A stretch of 5,327 nucleotides of DNA from positions 1 through 5,327 of the forward strand of contig JAHWJQ010000151.1 of NCBI GenBank assembly GCA_019348305.1, given 5' to 3'. Positions 1 to 4,913 of this stretch are shown here, in pieces. The DNA is from Actinomycetota bacterium (GTDB lineage: Bacteria > Actinomycetota > Acidimicrobiia > Acidimicrobiales > CADCTF01). The stretch's first letter is position 1, and each line of letters begins with the position of its first letter. A program made the position numbers and the translations under genes. The notes under the pieces were generated by a model. It saw nothing but the letters and a program-made list of their open reading frames with translations. It was not told the origin of the DNA and did no database searches.

Positions 1-456
1 GGACTCGTCGATACGCCGGCCGATCTGGCCGACGATCTTGTCGATGATCCGCCGGAGGTGGCTCTCGTCGATGAAGGTGGTGCCGGTGGCCACGATCTTG
101 CCGCCGCGTTCGACGAAGACCCGGTTGGGGCCGTTGACCATGACCTCGGTGACGGTGGGGTCGTGGAGGTACTTGTCGATCGGCCCGTAGCCGAGGATGT
201 CGTCGGAGACGTCCCTGACGAGAACGGACCGATCGGCCGCGGTGAGGGCCGCCGTCTCACGGAGCAGGACCATCTGGAGCTGGTCCTGGACGCGCTTGCG
301 CAGGTCGTCCTCCGACAGCCGCTTGTCGTAGAGCACGGCCCCCAGCTCGTCGATGAGCTGGGCGTGGATTTTCTGGCGCAGGTCGTCGAGCAGGGGGTTG
401 CGCCCCGACGGGGAAGCAATGCCCTGGGCGTCCTGCAGGCGCTTGTAGAGCGACAT
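1..456 (-). CDS. cpaF: CpaF/TadA-type Tad pilus assembly ATPase, N-terminal part (cut by window edge)
   Basis: This is the first 152 codons of a type II/IV secretion-superfamily ATPase of the CpaF/TadA branch, the cytoplasmic hexameric motor that powers Flp pilus assembly. I translated the reverse complement from ATG at 456-454; the frame is open to base 1, so the gene is cut by the window edge. The start reads MSLYKRLQDAQG. A helical region around residues 20-75 is followed by family-typical sequence: DDILGYGPIDKYL (86-98), then VTEVMVNGPNRVFVERGGKI (102-121), then a TFIDESHLRRIIDKI stretch (127-141). This matches the N-terminal domain of CpaF/TadA; the Walker A, Asp box and Walker B motifs must lie beyond base 1. 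The gene starts 15 bp after the cpaE stop, so it is very likely co-transcribed. No strong Shine-Dalgarno precedes the ATG, which fits translation coupled to cpaE. Family is confident; whether it is the only Tad ATPase cannot be seen. Confidence 0.93.
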   Translation of the reverse strand, partial: MSLYKRLQDAQGIASPSGRNPLLDDLRQKIHAQLIDELGAVLYDKRLSEDDLRKRVQDQLQMVLLRETAALTAADRSVLVRDVSDDILGYGPIDKYLHDPTVTEVMVNGPNRVFVERGGKIVATGTTFIDESHLRRIIDKIVGQIGRRIDES

Positions 457-471
457 CGCCCGGTATTCGCG

Positions 472-1674
472 CTATCGGGCGCGCTGGTTCACGGCGGGTG
501 CCGGGAACAGCTCGGCCAGCCGGTCGATGCTGCGGGCCACGCTCGAACGGGGGGCGTCGAGCACGATGGGGACGCCCTTGTTGATCGATTGCGGCACACC
601 GATGTCGCTCGGGATGAGGCAGTCGGCCTTGAGCTGAAGAGTCCGCTCGACGTCGGCGATGTCGAGCTTCACCTTCGAGTTCGCACGGTTCAGGGTCAGC
701 TTCACCTTGGACGCCGGCACGTGGAGGAGGCGCAGGGTCTGCAGCCCGATCTTGGTGTTCTTGATGTTCGGGATGTCCATCCCGGCCATGAGGACGATGT
801 CGTCGGTCTGTTCGAGGATGCCGAGCACGACGTCGTTGAAGGATGCCGGCGTGTCGATGACCACGTGGGAGGCGAACGAGGTGAGGACGTCGAGGATCCT
901 GCGCACGTGAGCCAGTGTCACCGACTCGGCAAATGCCGGCTCGATGGGGGCGGCCAGCACCTGCAGGCCGCTCGGCTCGTGCTTGATGAGCAGGCTCTGG
1001 AGCAGGGTGGCATCGAGCTGGTCGATCTGGTTCACCGCGTCGATCACCGTGTGGGTGGGTACGAGCCCGAGCATGACGGCGACGTCTCCGAACTGCAGGT
1101 CGGCGTCGACCAGCACCACAGGACGGCTGCTGCGGCGAGTCAGCGCCACCGCGAGATTGGTGGCCACGAACGACTTTCCGGCCCCCCCCTTGGTGGAGAA
1201 CACGGTGACGATGCGCCCCCTCGAGCTGCCATCGTCGGCCACCGTGGGGGGGGCGGCGGGGGCCGGGGGTGCGATCGTGTTGAGGTGCTGGGCGGCCCGT
1301 TCCACCGCCTCGCGCAGCTGGCCCGGCTCGGCCGGCAGCGCGATCACGTCGCTGATCCCGGCCCGGATGGCGGCCTGGAGGATCTCCGTCGACAGCTCGT
1401 GCACCACCATCACCGCGCTCACCTCGGGGCGGGCCCGGGTGAGGCGGGTGACCTCGCCCATGGCCGCCGGCGTGGCGAAGGAGGGGCCGACGACGAGTAC
1501 CAGCGGCGACCGAGCCGGCAGCTTCTGGTCCACCGCCTCCAACCCGGCGAACGCCGCCGCCCGCGCCGCCTCACCCAGCTGCATGGCGAGGCGAGTGCGC
1601 AGCTTGGGGTCTTCGTCGACGACAGCGACCGAGAAGGCGGGCACCGGGAGATCCAAGGGCGAGGGATTGGCCAC
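472..1674 (-). CDS. cpaE: CpaE/TadZ-like MinD/ParA-family ATPase with degenerate receiver domain
   Basis: 400 aa cytoplasmic P-loop ATPase. In the family, CpaE/TadZ proteins locate the Tad machine, often at the pole. Residues 14-128 look like a response-regulator receiver fold (FSVAVVDED at 14-22, then alternating strands and helices), but the third strand (SPLVLVVGPS, 56-65) has no phospho-acceptor Asp and the usual late Lys-Pro is replaced by LPAEP (113-117). It is therefore probably a pseudo-receiver. A Pro/Ala linker (134-146) leads to the MinD-like domain: deviant Walker A KGGAGKS at 162-168 (signature Lys162, catalytic-loop Lys167), switch I region VLVDADLQFGD at 187-197, and Walker B-like VVIDTPAS at 271-278. 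The start is GTG at 1674-1672, 6 bp after the cpaB stop; no clear Shine-Dalgarno is visible, suggesting coupling. The stop is TAG at 474-472. The next gene, cpaF, follows in 15 bp. A plain MinD/ParA partition protein is the alternative, but the context and two-domain layout argue for CpaE. Confidence 0.93.
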   Translation of the reverse strand: MANPSPLDLPVPAFSVAVVDEDPKLRTRLAMQLGEAARAAAFAGLEAVDQKLPARSPLVLVVGPSFATPAAMGEVTRLTRARPEVSAVMVVHELSTEILQAAIRAGISDVIALPAEPGQLREAVERAAQHLNTIAPPAPAAPPTVADDGSSRGRIVTVFSTKGGAGKSFVATNLAVALTRRSSRPVVLVDADLQFGDVAVMLGLVPTHTVIDAVNQIDQLDATLLQSLLIKHEPSGLQVLAAPIEPAFAESVTLAHVRRILDVLTSFASHVVIDTPASFNDVVLGILEQTDDIVLMAGMDIPNIKNTKIGLQTLRLLHVPASKVKLTLNRANSKVKLDIADVERTLQLKADCLIPSDIGVPQSINKGVPIVLDAPRSSVARSIDRLAELFPAPAVNQRAR

Positions 1675-1680
1675 CGTCCG

Positions 1681-2409
1681 TCAGCTCGGCGTGAGTCCGC
1701 CGGCGAAGAGGTTGCCGGCGTTGACGGGAGGGACGGGGGAGGGCTGGTTGTCGAGGGGCACGAGGGTGAGGTAGATGCCGCCGCCCTGCTGGGTGGCGAA
1801 GGCGATGCGCGATGCCGCCTCCGGGGGCACGGCGAAGGTGATCAGCCCGCTGCCCGGGTTCGCCACCGCCGCGGTCTCCCCGGCCTGGGGCGCGGCGGTC
1901 GTTCCGATGGCGATGACATCGACGTTCTGGAACAGGACCCGCTGGGTGGCACCGTCGGCGACGAGGATGTTGACCTTGTCGCCGGGCACGAGCAGCCCCG
2001 CCACCCCGCGCACCTGGTCGACCGAGACGGTGATGGCAACCTGGCCCGCCGGGATCTTCTGGGAGAAGGTCACCTGCGCCTGACGGGGATCGACGAACTG
2101 ACCCTCTACGAGCACGGTGTTCACCGAGAGGTCGGTCACCGCCACCTTGCCGTTGATGGTGGTCGGGTCGGTAAGGGCGGTGGCGGGTCGGAACTTGCGG
2201 GGGATCCGGCTGGCCTTCACGAAGTCCCCCATGGCCTGCTCACCAGGGAGTCCCTTGGGAACGCCCTTCGCAACGACGAATACCTCCACCAGCTCTGCAC
2301 CGTTGAACGCCCGGGACTCGATCCCCCGGACGTACAAGAACGTCGTGCCTGCTGCGAGGGCGGCCAGAACGACAGCCACCACCACGAACAGTGTTCGACG
2401 TGATCCCAC
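1681..2409 (-). CDS. cpaB: CpaB/RcpC-like Flp pilus assembly protein (SAF domain)
   Basis: 242 aa membrane-anchored protein. CpaB/RcpC proteins are structural assembly factors of Tad pili that act outside the cytoplasmic membrane. One N-terminal transmembrane segment (about residues 5-27, after MGSRR) is followed by an SAF-type domain: VEVFVVAKGVPKGLPGEQAM at 41-60, and VAVTDLSVNTVLVEGQF at 89-105. Next comes the CpaB core: KIPAGQVAITVSVDQVRGVA at 118-137, LLVPGDKVNILV at 139-150, and VLFQNVDVIAIG at 158-169. After a Gly/Ala-rich stretch comes ITFAVPPEAASRIAFATQQG (190-209), typical of the family. The C-terminal tail is Pro/Gly-rich. I chose the GTG at 2409-2407 because it places the positive residues directly before the membrane helix; an AGAGGA stands about 10 bases upstream of it on the minus strand. 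It is the first gene of the minus-strand operon and diverges from tadE. Its TGA stop lies 6 bp before cpaE. Confidence 0.92.
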   Translation of the reverse strand: MGSRRTLFVVVAVVLAALAAGTTFLYVRGIESRAFNGAELVEVFVVAKGVPKGLPGEQAMGDFVKASRIPRKFRPATALTDPTTINGKVAVTDLSVNTVLVEGQFVDPRQAQVTFSQKIPAGQVAITVSVDQVRGVAGLLVPGDKVNILVADGATQRVLFQNVDVIAIGTTAAPQAGETAAVANPGSGLITFAVPPEAASRIAFATQQGGGIYLTLVPLDNQPSPVPPVNAGNLFAGGLTPS

Positions 2410-2481
2410 GACCCCTGCGTCCTCTTTTCCGCTTGGCCCCGCCCTGAAGCGGCCCCTCCAGTACGACTAAGCATCGGCTGA

Positions 2482-2511
2482 CAAAAGGAGCAAGGCAAGC
2501 ATCTCCTGTTG
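2482..2511. repeat. Imperfect inverted repeat in the divergent region (possible operator)
   Basis: The left arm CAAAAGGAG (2482-2490) and right arm CTCCTGTTG (2503-2511) pair at 8 of 9 positions around a 12-nt centre; the mismatch is at 2485/2508. It lies near the middle of the region between cpaB and tadE, where a dimeric regulator could act on both operons. Arms this short are expected by chance at a fraction of a hit in a region of this size, so the evidence is weak. Confidence 0.25.
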
Positions 2512-2554
2512 AAAGATTAGTGGCACGGTTCAGAACTCCCCACCAACGCCCGAT

Positions 2555-2558
2555 AGGA
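2555..2558 (+). promoter_or_regulatory. Ribosome binding site for tadE
   Basis: AGGA ends 5 bases before the GTG at 2564. This is the reason to prefer that start, which also leaves a short positively charged leader before the pseudopilin cleavage motif. Confidence 0.6.
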
Positions 2559-2563
2559 CCAGC

Positions 2564-3085
2564 GTGAGAAGGGCCGGCTCCCTTCGCCTTTTGGCGCGCA
2601 GCGGCGACCAGACGGGGGCTTCGCTTGTCGAGTTCACCTTGGTTCTGCCCGTGTTCATGATGCTCCTGCTCGGCATGCTGACGGGGGGGCTCACCTACAG
2701 CCGCAAGCTGTCAGTGGGGCAGGGGGCTCGGGAAGGAGCCCGCTACGGTGCGACCCTGCCCATCACCGCTGCCCTGCCAGTGGACACCTGGTTGACCAGG
2801 GTTGCCGGTGTCACCATCGCCAGCAGCGACGGTGAGCTGGCCGCCGATCGCCCCGGCCAGATGGTCTGCGTCGCCCACGTGACGAGCTCTGGGACGGCCC
2901 GCCGGCGCCAACAGACCGGCACCACGGTCATCTTCGACAACAATCCCTGCATCTCCGCCGACGGGAGGGTCGGCGAGACCCGGGTGCAGGTGGTGGGGAG
3001 GCGCACCTCGCGGCTCGAGGCACTGGTGTTCAGCCGCAACATCGATCTCACCTCCCACGCGGTAGCCCGCTTCGAGGCGCTGTAG
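2564..3085 (+). CDS. tadE: TadE-like minor pilin / pseudopilin
   Basis: 173 aa TadE-family protein. In the family, TadE and TadF are pseudopilins processed by the Tad prepilin peptidase and needed for pilus formation. The N-terminus is a short basic leader (Arg 2, 3, 8 and 12) ending in Gly18, followed by ASLVEFTLVLPVFMMLLLGM (19-38). Cleavage after Gly18 would leave Glu at position 5 of the mature protein (Glu23), the classic type IV pilin arrangement. The membrane helix spans about 20-44. After it comes LSVGQGAREGARYGATLP (49-66), the conserved TadE segment. The outer part (about 67-173) has two cysteines, Cys102 and Cys129, that could form a disulfide. The start is GTG with AGGA 5 bases upstream. 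The TAG stop is 2 bp before the tadG ATG, so the two are surely co-transcribed and probably translationally coupled. TadE versus TadF is not separable from sequence alone. Confidence 0.88.
   Translation: MRRAGSLRLLARSGDQTGASLVEFTLVLPVFMMLLLGMLTGGLTYSRKLSVGQGAREGARYGATLPITAALPVDTWLTRVAGVTIASSDGELAADRPGQMVCVAHVTSSGTARRRQQTGTTVIFDNNPCISADGRVGETRVQVVGRRTSRLEALVFSRNIDLTSHAVARFEAL
3074..3077 (+). promoter_or_regulatory. Probable ribosome binding site for tadG inside the tadE end
   Basis: GAGG lies in the last codons of tadE, with 10 bases to the ATG at 3088. It is a modest match at slightly long spacing. With the 2 bp gap after the tadE stop, it suggests re-initiation or coupled translation. No ATG, GTG or TTG occurs in frame between 3088 and the membrane helix codons, so this start is the only practical one. 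Confidence 0.45.
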
Positions 3086-3087
3086 CC

Positions 3088-4851
3088 ATGGCCCCAGCCG
3101 GGAGCGGCGCAGCCGCCAGGCACGGCCGGGCATGGGGCAGGGGCCCCCATGCTCCGGAGGAGCCCGGGGTTGGGGCCCCGGGCGGGCGCGGCGCAGCCGC
3201 CAACGACACAGAACAGGGCGCGTACCTCGTCCTGTATGCCCTGTTGGCGGTGGTGTTGTTCACCATGGCCGCTCTCGTCCTCGACATCGCCGCGCTGCGC
3301 CAGGGCCGCAGGATCGACCGGACTGCGGTCGACCTCGCGGCCACGGCCGGGATGGTCGAGCTCGATCCCGGCGACGCCACGAGTTACGCGGCTGCCTGCC
3401 GCGCCGCGTGGGGCTACGTCGTGGCCAACCGGTCGGAGGCCCCCGGGGCGGCGGCCCCGCCGGACTGCGACGCCACCTTCCCGTCCACCACCAGCTGCTC
3501 TTCCCTGCTGGGGGCGCGCACCGCTTCAGGCACGCTGGGGCCCCTGACGGTCGAGATCACCCACCCGGTGCCCGACACGTCTCCACTCATGGCAGCCGAG
3601 GCGCAGGGCGGCGACATCCCTCAGGCGCTGGAGCCCAGCCGTGACGGGGCGTCGTGTGAGCGGCTGGCGGTGCGCGTCGTTCGCATCCGCCAGTTCCTCT
3701 TCGGCGACCTCATGGGCAGCGCCAGCGGCACCACCGACGTTCACAGCGTCGCTCGCGCCACAATCACCTCGTCTCCGGAGATACCTGCCGTCGTCGCGCT
3801 CGAACGGACCGGCTGCGACGGCCTGTCGTCGAGCCCGGAAGGTGGCTCCCTCGACATCGGGGCGGTGGGCCAGCCCGGAGTGGCCGCAGTGGACTCCGAC
3901 GCTTCCACCTGCGCGTCCGGCTTTGCCATAGCCCCCGGTGATCCCGGCCGGATCCGCGCCCTGGACTTCAGTGCCACCCCCGGCGTGATCGCCTCCTTCG
4001 CCCTGTCGGGCGCCAACTTCGCCCGGGCCTACGACCCGGCAGCGGTGGCGGGTGGCCGGCTCTCGCCGATGCCCACCCCGACGCTCAGTCGCACCGGGCC
4101 CGGCATCGTCGGCAACCGCTACAACTGCGCCCTGTCCACCTGCGCGGCGGGAACCAACCACGTCGACCAGCTCGAGACGGCGTTGCAAGGGCCCGGTTCT
4201 CCGGCGGGCTACAGCGTGTACACCGGGCCCTGCGCACTCGGCCCCGCCGACCCCCCCGTCCTGTTCACGGGCAACACCTTCGTCGATTGCCCGCTGCTCG
4301 ACATCGGCAACTCCGTCACGTTCTCCGCGACGAGCGTGGTCTTCGCTGGAGGGGTGGTCGTACGCGACACCGGCTGCCTGGCCCTCAACGACACGTCCTG
4401 CGGAGCGGTGGGCGTACCTCTCCAGGACGGGGTGGCCTTCCTCCGCAGTGGCGATCTCACGAAGGAACCGAAGGGGCGCGTCGTGCTCACCCGCGCCTTC
4501 GTCTACTCGACGGGCGCCGTCGTGGTGCCGCAGGATCCCGACGCCGCGCCCGACGGTCTACTCATCTGGACGGCCCCCTTGGCCGGAGCGTTCGAAGACC
4601 TCCTCCTCTGGACGGAATCGGCGAGCAGCATGCGGCTCGGGACTCAGGACTTCATCCTGGTGGAAGGCACCCTCTTCGCCCCCAATGCGACCTTCGTACT
4701 GGCCACCCGCAGCGTCTCCAGCAGCACGACAGTGCCCGCTCAGGTGGTAGCCGGGCGCGTTCGCCTCGAGGGGCCAAAGAATTTCACCCTGCTGCCGGCC
4801 GCAGGGCGGGCCACAGGCCGTCTGACCCGCCAGATCCGGTTGATCCGCTGA
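3088..4851 (+). CDS. tadG: TadG-like Flp pilus accessory protein with beta-rich C-terminal region
   Basis: 587 aa. Residues 42-90 match the TadG-type N-terminal segment: EQGAYLVLYALLAVVLFTMA at 42-61, then ALVLDIAALRQGRRIDRTAV at 62-81, then DLAATAG (82-88). There is a membrane helix at about 46-70. Pilus accessory proteins of this class are anchored by that helix, with the long remainder outside. The 41 residues before it are an unusual Gly/Ala/Pro/Arg-rich extension encoded by a hairpin array (3099-3202). The outer part has twelve cysteines (104, 127, 137, 190, 243, 275, 347, 352, 382, 401, 430, 438), an even number that would suit disulfides. I see no von Willebrand A MIDAS motif (DxSxS), unlike TadG of some Proteobacteria. 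From about residue 390 the sequence is a series of short hydrophobic strands with turns (VLFTGNTFVDCPLLDIGNSV and on; DGLLIWTAPLAG; FILVEGTLFAPNATFVLATR), recalling beta-helix-like C-terminal regions of pilus-associated proteins. TadG assignment is firm for the N-terminus; the function of the C-terminus is unknown. Confidence 0.82.
   Translation: MAPAGSGAAARHGRAWGRGPHAPEEPGVGAPGGRGAAANDTEQGAYLVLYALLAVVLFTMAALVLDIAALRQGRRIDRTAVDLAATAGMVELDPGDATSYAAACRAAWGYVVANRSEAPGAAAPPDCDATFPSTTSCSSLLGARTASGTLGPLTVEITHPVPDTSPLMAAEAQGGDIPQALEPSRDGASCERLAVRVVRIRQFLFGDLMGSASGTTDVHSVARATITSSPEIPAVVALERTGCDGLSSSPEGGSLDIGAVGQPGVAAVDSDASTCASGFAIAPGDPGRIRALDFSATPGVIASFALSGANFARAYDPAAVAGGRLSPMPTPTLSRTGPGIVGNRYNCALSTCAAGTNHVDQLETALQGPGSPAGYSVYTGPCALGPADPPVLFTGNTFVDCPLLDIGNSVTFSATSVVFAGGVVVRDTGCLALNDTSCGAVGVPLQDGVAFLRSGDLTKEPKGRVVLTRAFVYSTGAVVVPQDPDAAPDGLLIWTAPLAGAFEDLLLWTESASSMRLGTQDFILVEGTLFAPNATFVLATRSVSSSTTVPAQVVAGRVRLEGPKNFTLLPAAGRATGRLTRQIRLIR
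3099..3118 (+). repeat. Direct repeat, left copy (with hairpin H1)
   Basis: It matches 3183-3202 at 19 of 20 positions (A at 3103 versus C at 3187). It encodes most of GSGAAA (residues 5-10 of TadG); the partner encodes GRGAAA (33-38). Confidence 0.75.
3183..3202 (+). repeat. Direct repeat, right copy (with hairpin H5)
   Basis: Second copy of the 20-nt repeat, 84 nt (28 codons) after the first, so the reading frame is kept between the copies. Directly after it the conserved TadG sequence begins (NDTEQGAYL). Confidence 0.75.
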
Positions 4852-4870
4852 CCTGCTTCTGTGGTTGTTT

Positions 4871-4889
4871 GCGCACCGCACAGGTGCGC
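4871..4889. terminator. Hairpin terminator between convergent tadG and rpsA
   Basis: GCGCACC (4871-4877) and GGTGCGC (4883-4889) form a perfect 7-bp GC-rich stem with a 5-nt loop in the 62 bp gap between two converging stop codons. It is 19 nt after the tadG stop and about 24 nt after the rpsA stop. No T-run follows it on either strand, which is common for terminators of high-GC actinobacteria. It probably serves both directions. Confidence 0.6.
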
Positions 4890-4913
4890 TGACATCCCCA
4901 GAATGACGCGGAC

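Larger units (their letters stand above)
2410..2563. promoter_or_regulatory. Divergent intergenic region between cpaB and tadE
   Basis: This stretch separates the two oppositely transcribed halves of the Tad locus and carries no credible ORF, so both promoters should lie here. It is clearly more A/T-rich around 2461-2530 than the flanking coding sequence. I cannot name -10 boxes with confidence. TTGTCA (2484-2479, minus) and TTGAAA (2509-2514, plus) resemble -35 hexamers, but neither has a good -10 partner at normal spacing. An imperfect inverted repeat at 2482-2511 (8 of 9 arm positions pair, 12-nt centre) could be an operator shared by both directions. That is inference only. Confidence 0.55.
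3099..3202. repeat. Array of five GC-rich hairpins bracketed by a 20-nt direct repeat, inside tadG
   Basis: Five potential stem-loops follow one another. H1: GCGGC-gca-GCCGC (3104-3116). H2: GCATGGGG/CCCCATGC, 8-bp perfect stem, 7-nt loop (3130-3152). H3: GCTCC-gga-GGAGC (3151-3163). H4: GCCCGGGG/CCCCGGGC, 8-bp perfect stem, 6-nt loop (3162-3183). H5: GCGGC-gca-GCCGC (3188-3200). H2/H3 and H3/H4 share their terminal GC pairs. Short (5-bp, 3-nt loop) and long (8-bp) hairpins alternate. Segments 3099-3118 and 3183-3202 are a 20-nt direct repeat with one mismatch, 84 nt apart. The whole array is read in frame as the N-terminal extension of TadG. It may be an inserted palindromic element; this is inference. 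Confidence 0.7.

Noticed and set aside
944..1774. A 276-codon plus-strand frame opposite cpaE
   Set aside because: Low-complexity Ser/Ala/Arg/Thr composition with no recognisable motif, antisense to the clear CpaE ATPase domain.
58..2403. A 781-codon open frame on the plus strand opposite cpaF, cpaE and cpaB
   Set aside because: Its translation is rich in Gly, His, Arg, Asp and Val without any domain, and it runs antisense across three well-matched Tad genes and their junctions. It is the expected complement-strand artefact of high third-position GC.
2458..2484. Minus-strand promoter from TTGTCA with TACTGG 15 bp downstream
   Set aside because: Spacing is short and the -10 match is poor.
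2486..2520. Possible leader peptide after the strong AAGGAG-like sequence (TTG AAA GAT TAG at 2509)
   Set aside because: Only three codons and about 18 bases from the Shine-Dalgarno-like sequence, too far and too short to be credible.
2509..2537. Plus-strand promoter from TTGAAA with AGAACT 17 bp downstream
   Set aside because: The -10 candidate lacks the T at the first key position, so it is too weak to annotate as a promoter.
3099..3202. CRISPR-like repeat array
   Set aside because: Only two copies of the direct repeat, and the interval between them is itself palindromic; no repeat-spacer structure.
3526..4188. Minus-strand frames opposite tadG (220 codons here, others at 3741-4016, 4209-4490 and 4558-4881)
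   Set aside because: No family likeness, no ribosome binding site or operon context, Gly/Arg/Ala-rich composition typical of GC-rich shadow frames.
4287..4892. Alternative plus frames within tadG, including one running past its stop into the terminator
   Set aside because: Arg/Pro/Gly-rich nonsense-like translation, whereas the 3088-4851 frame carries the TadG motif and normal amino-acid composition.
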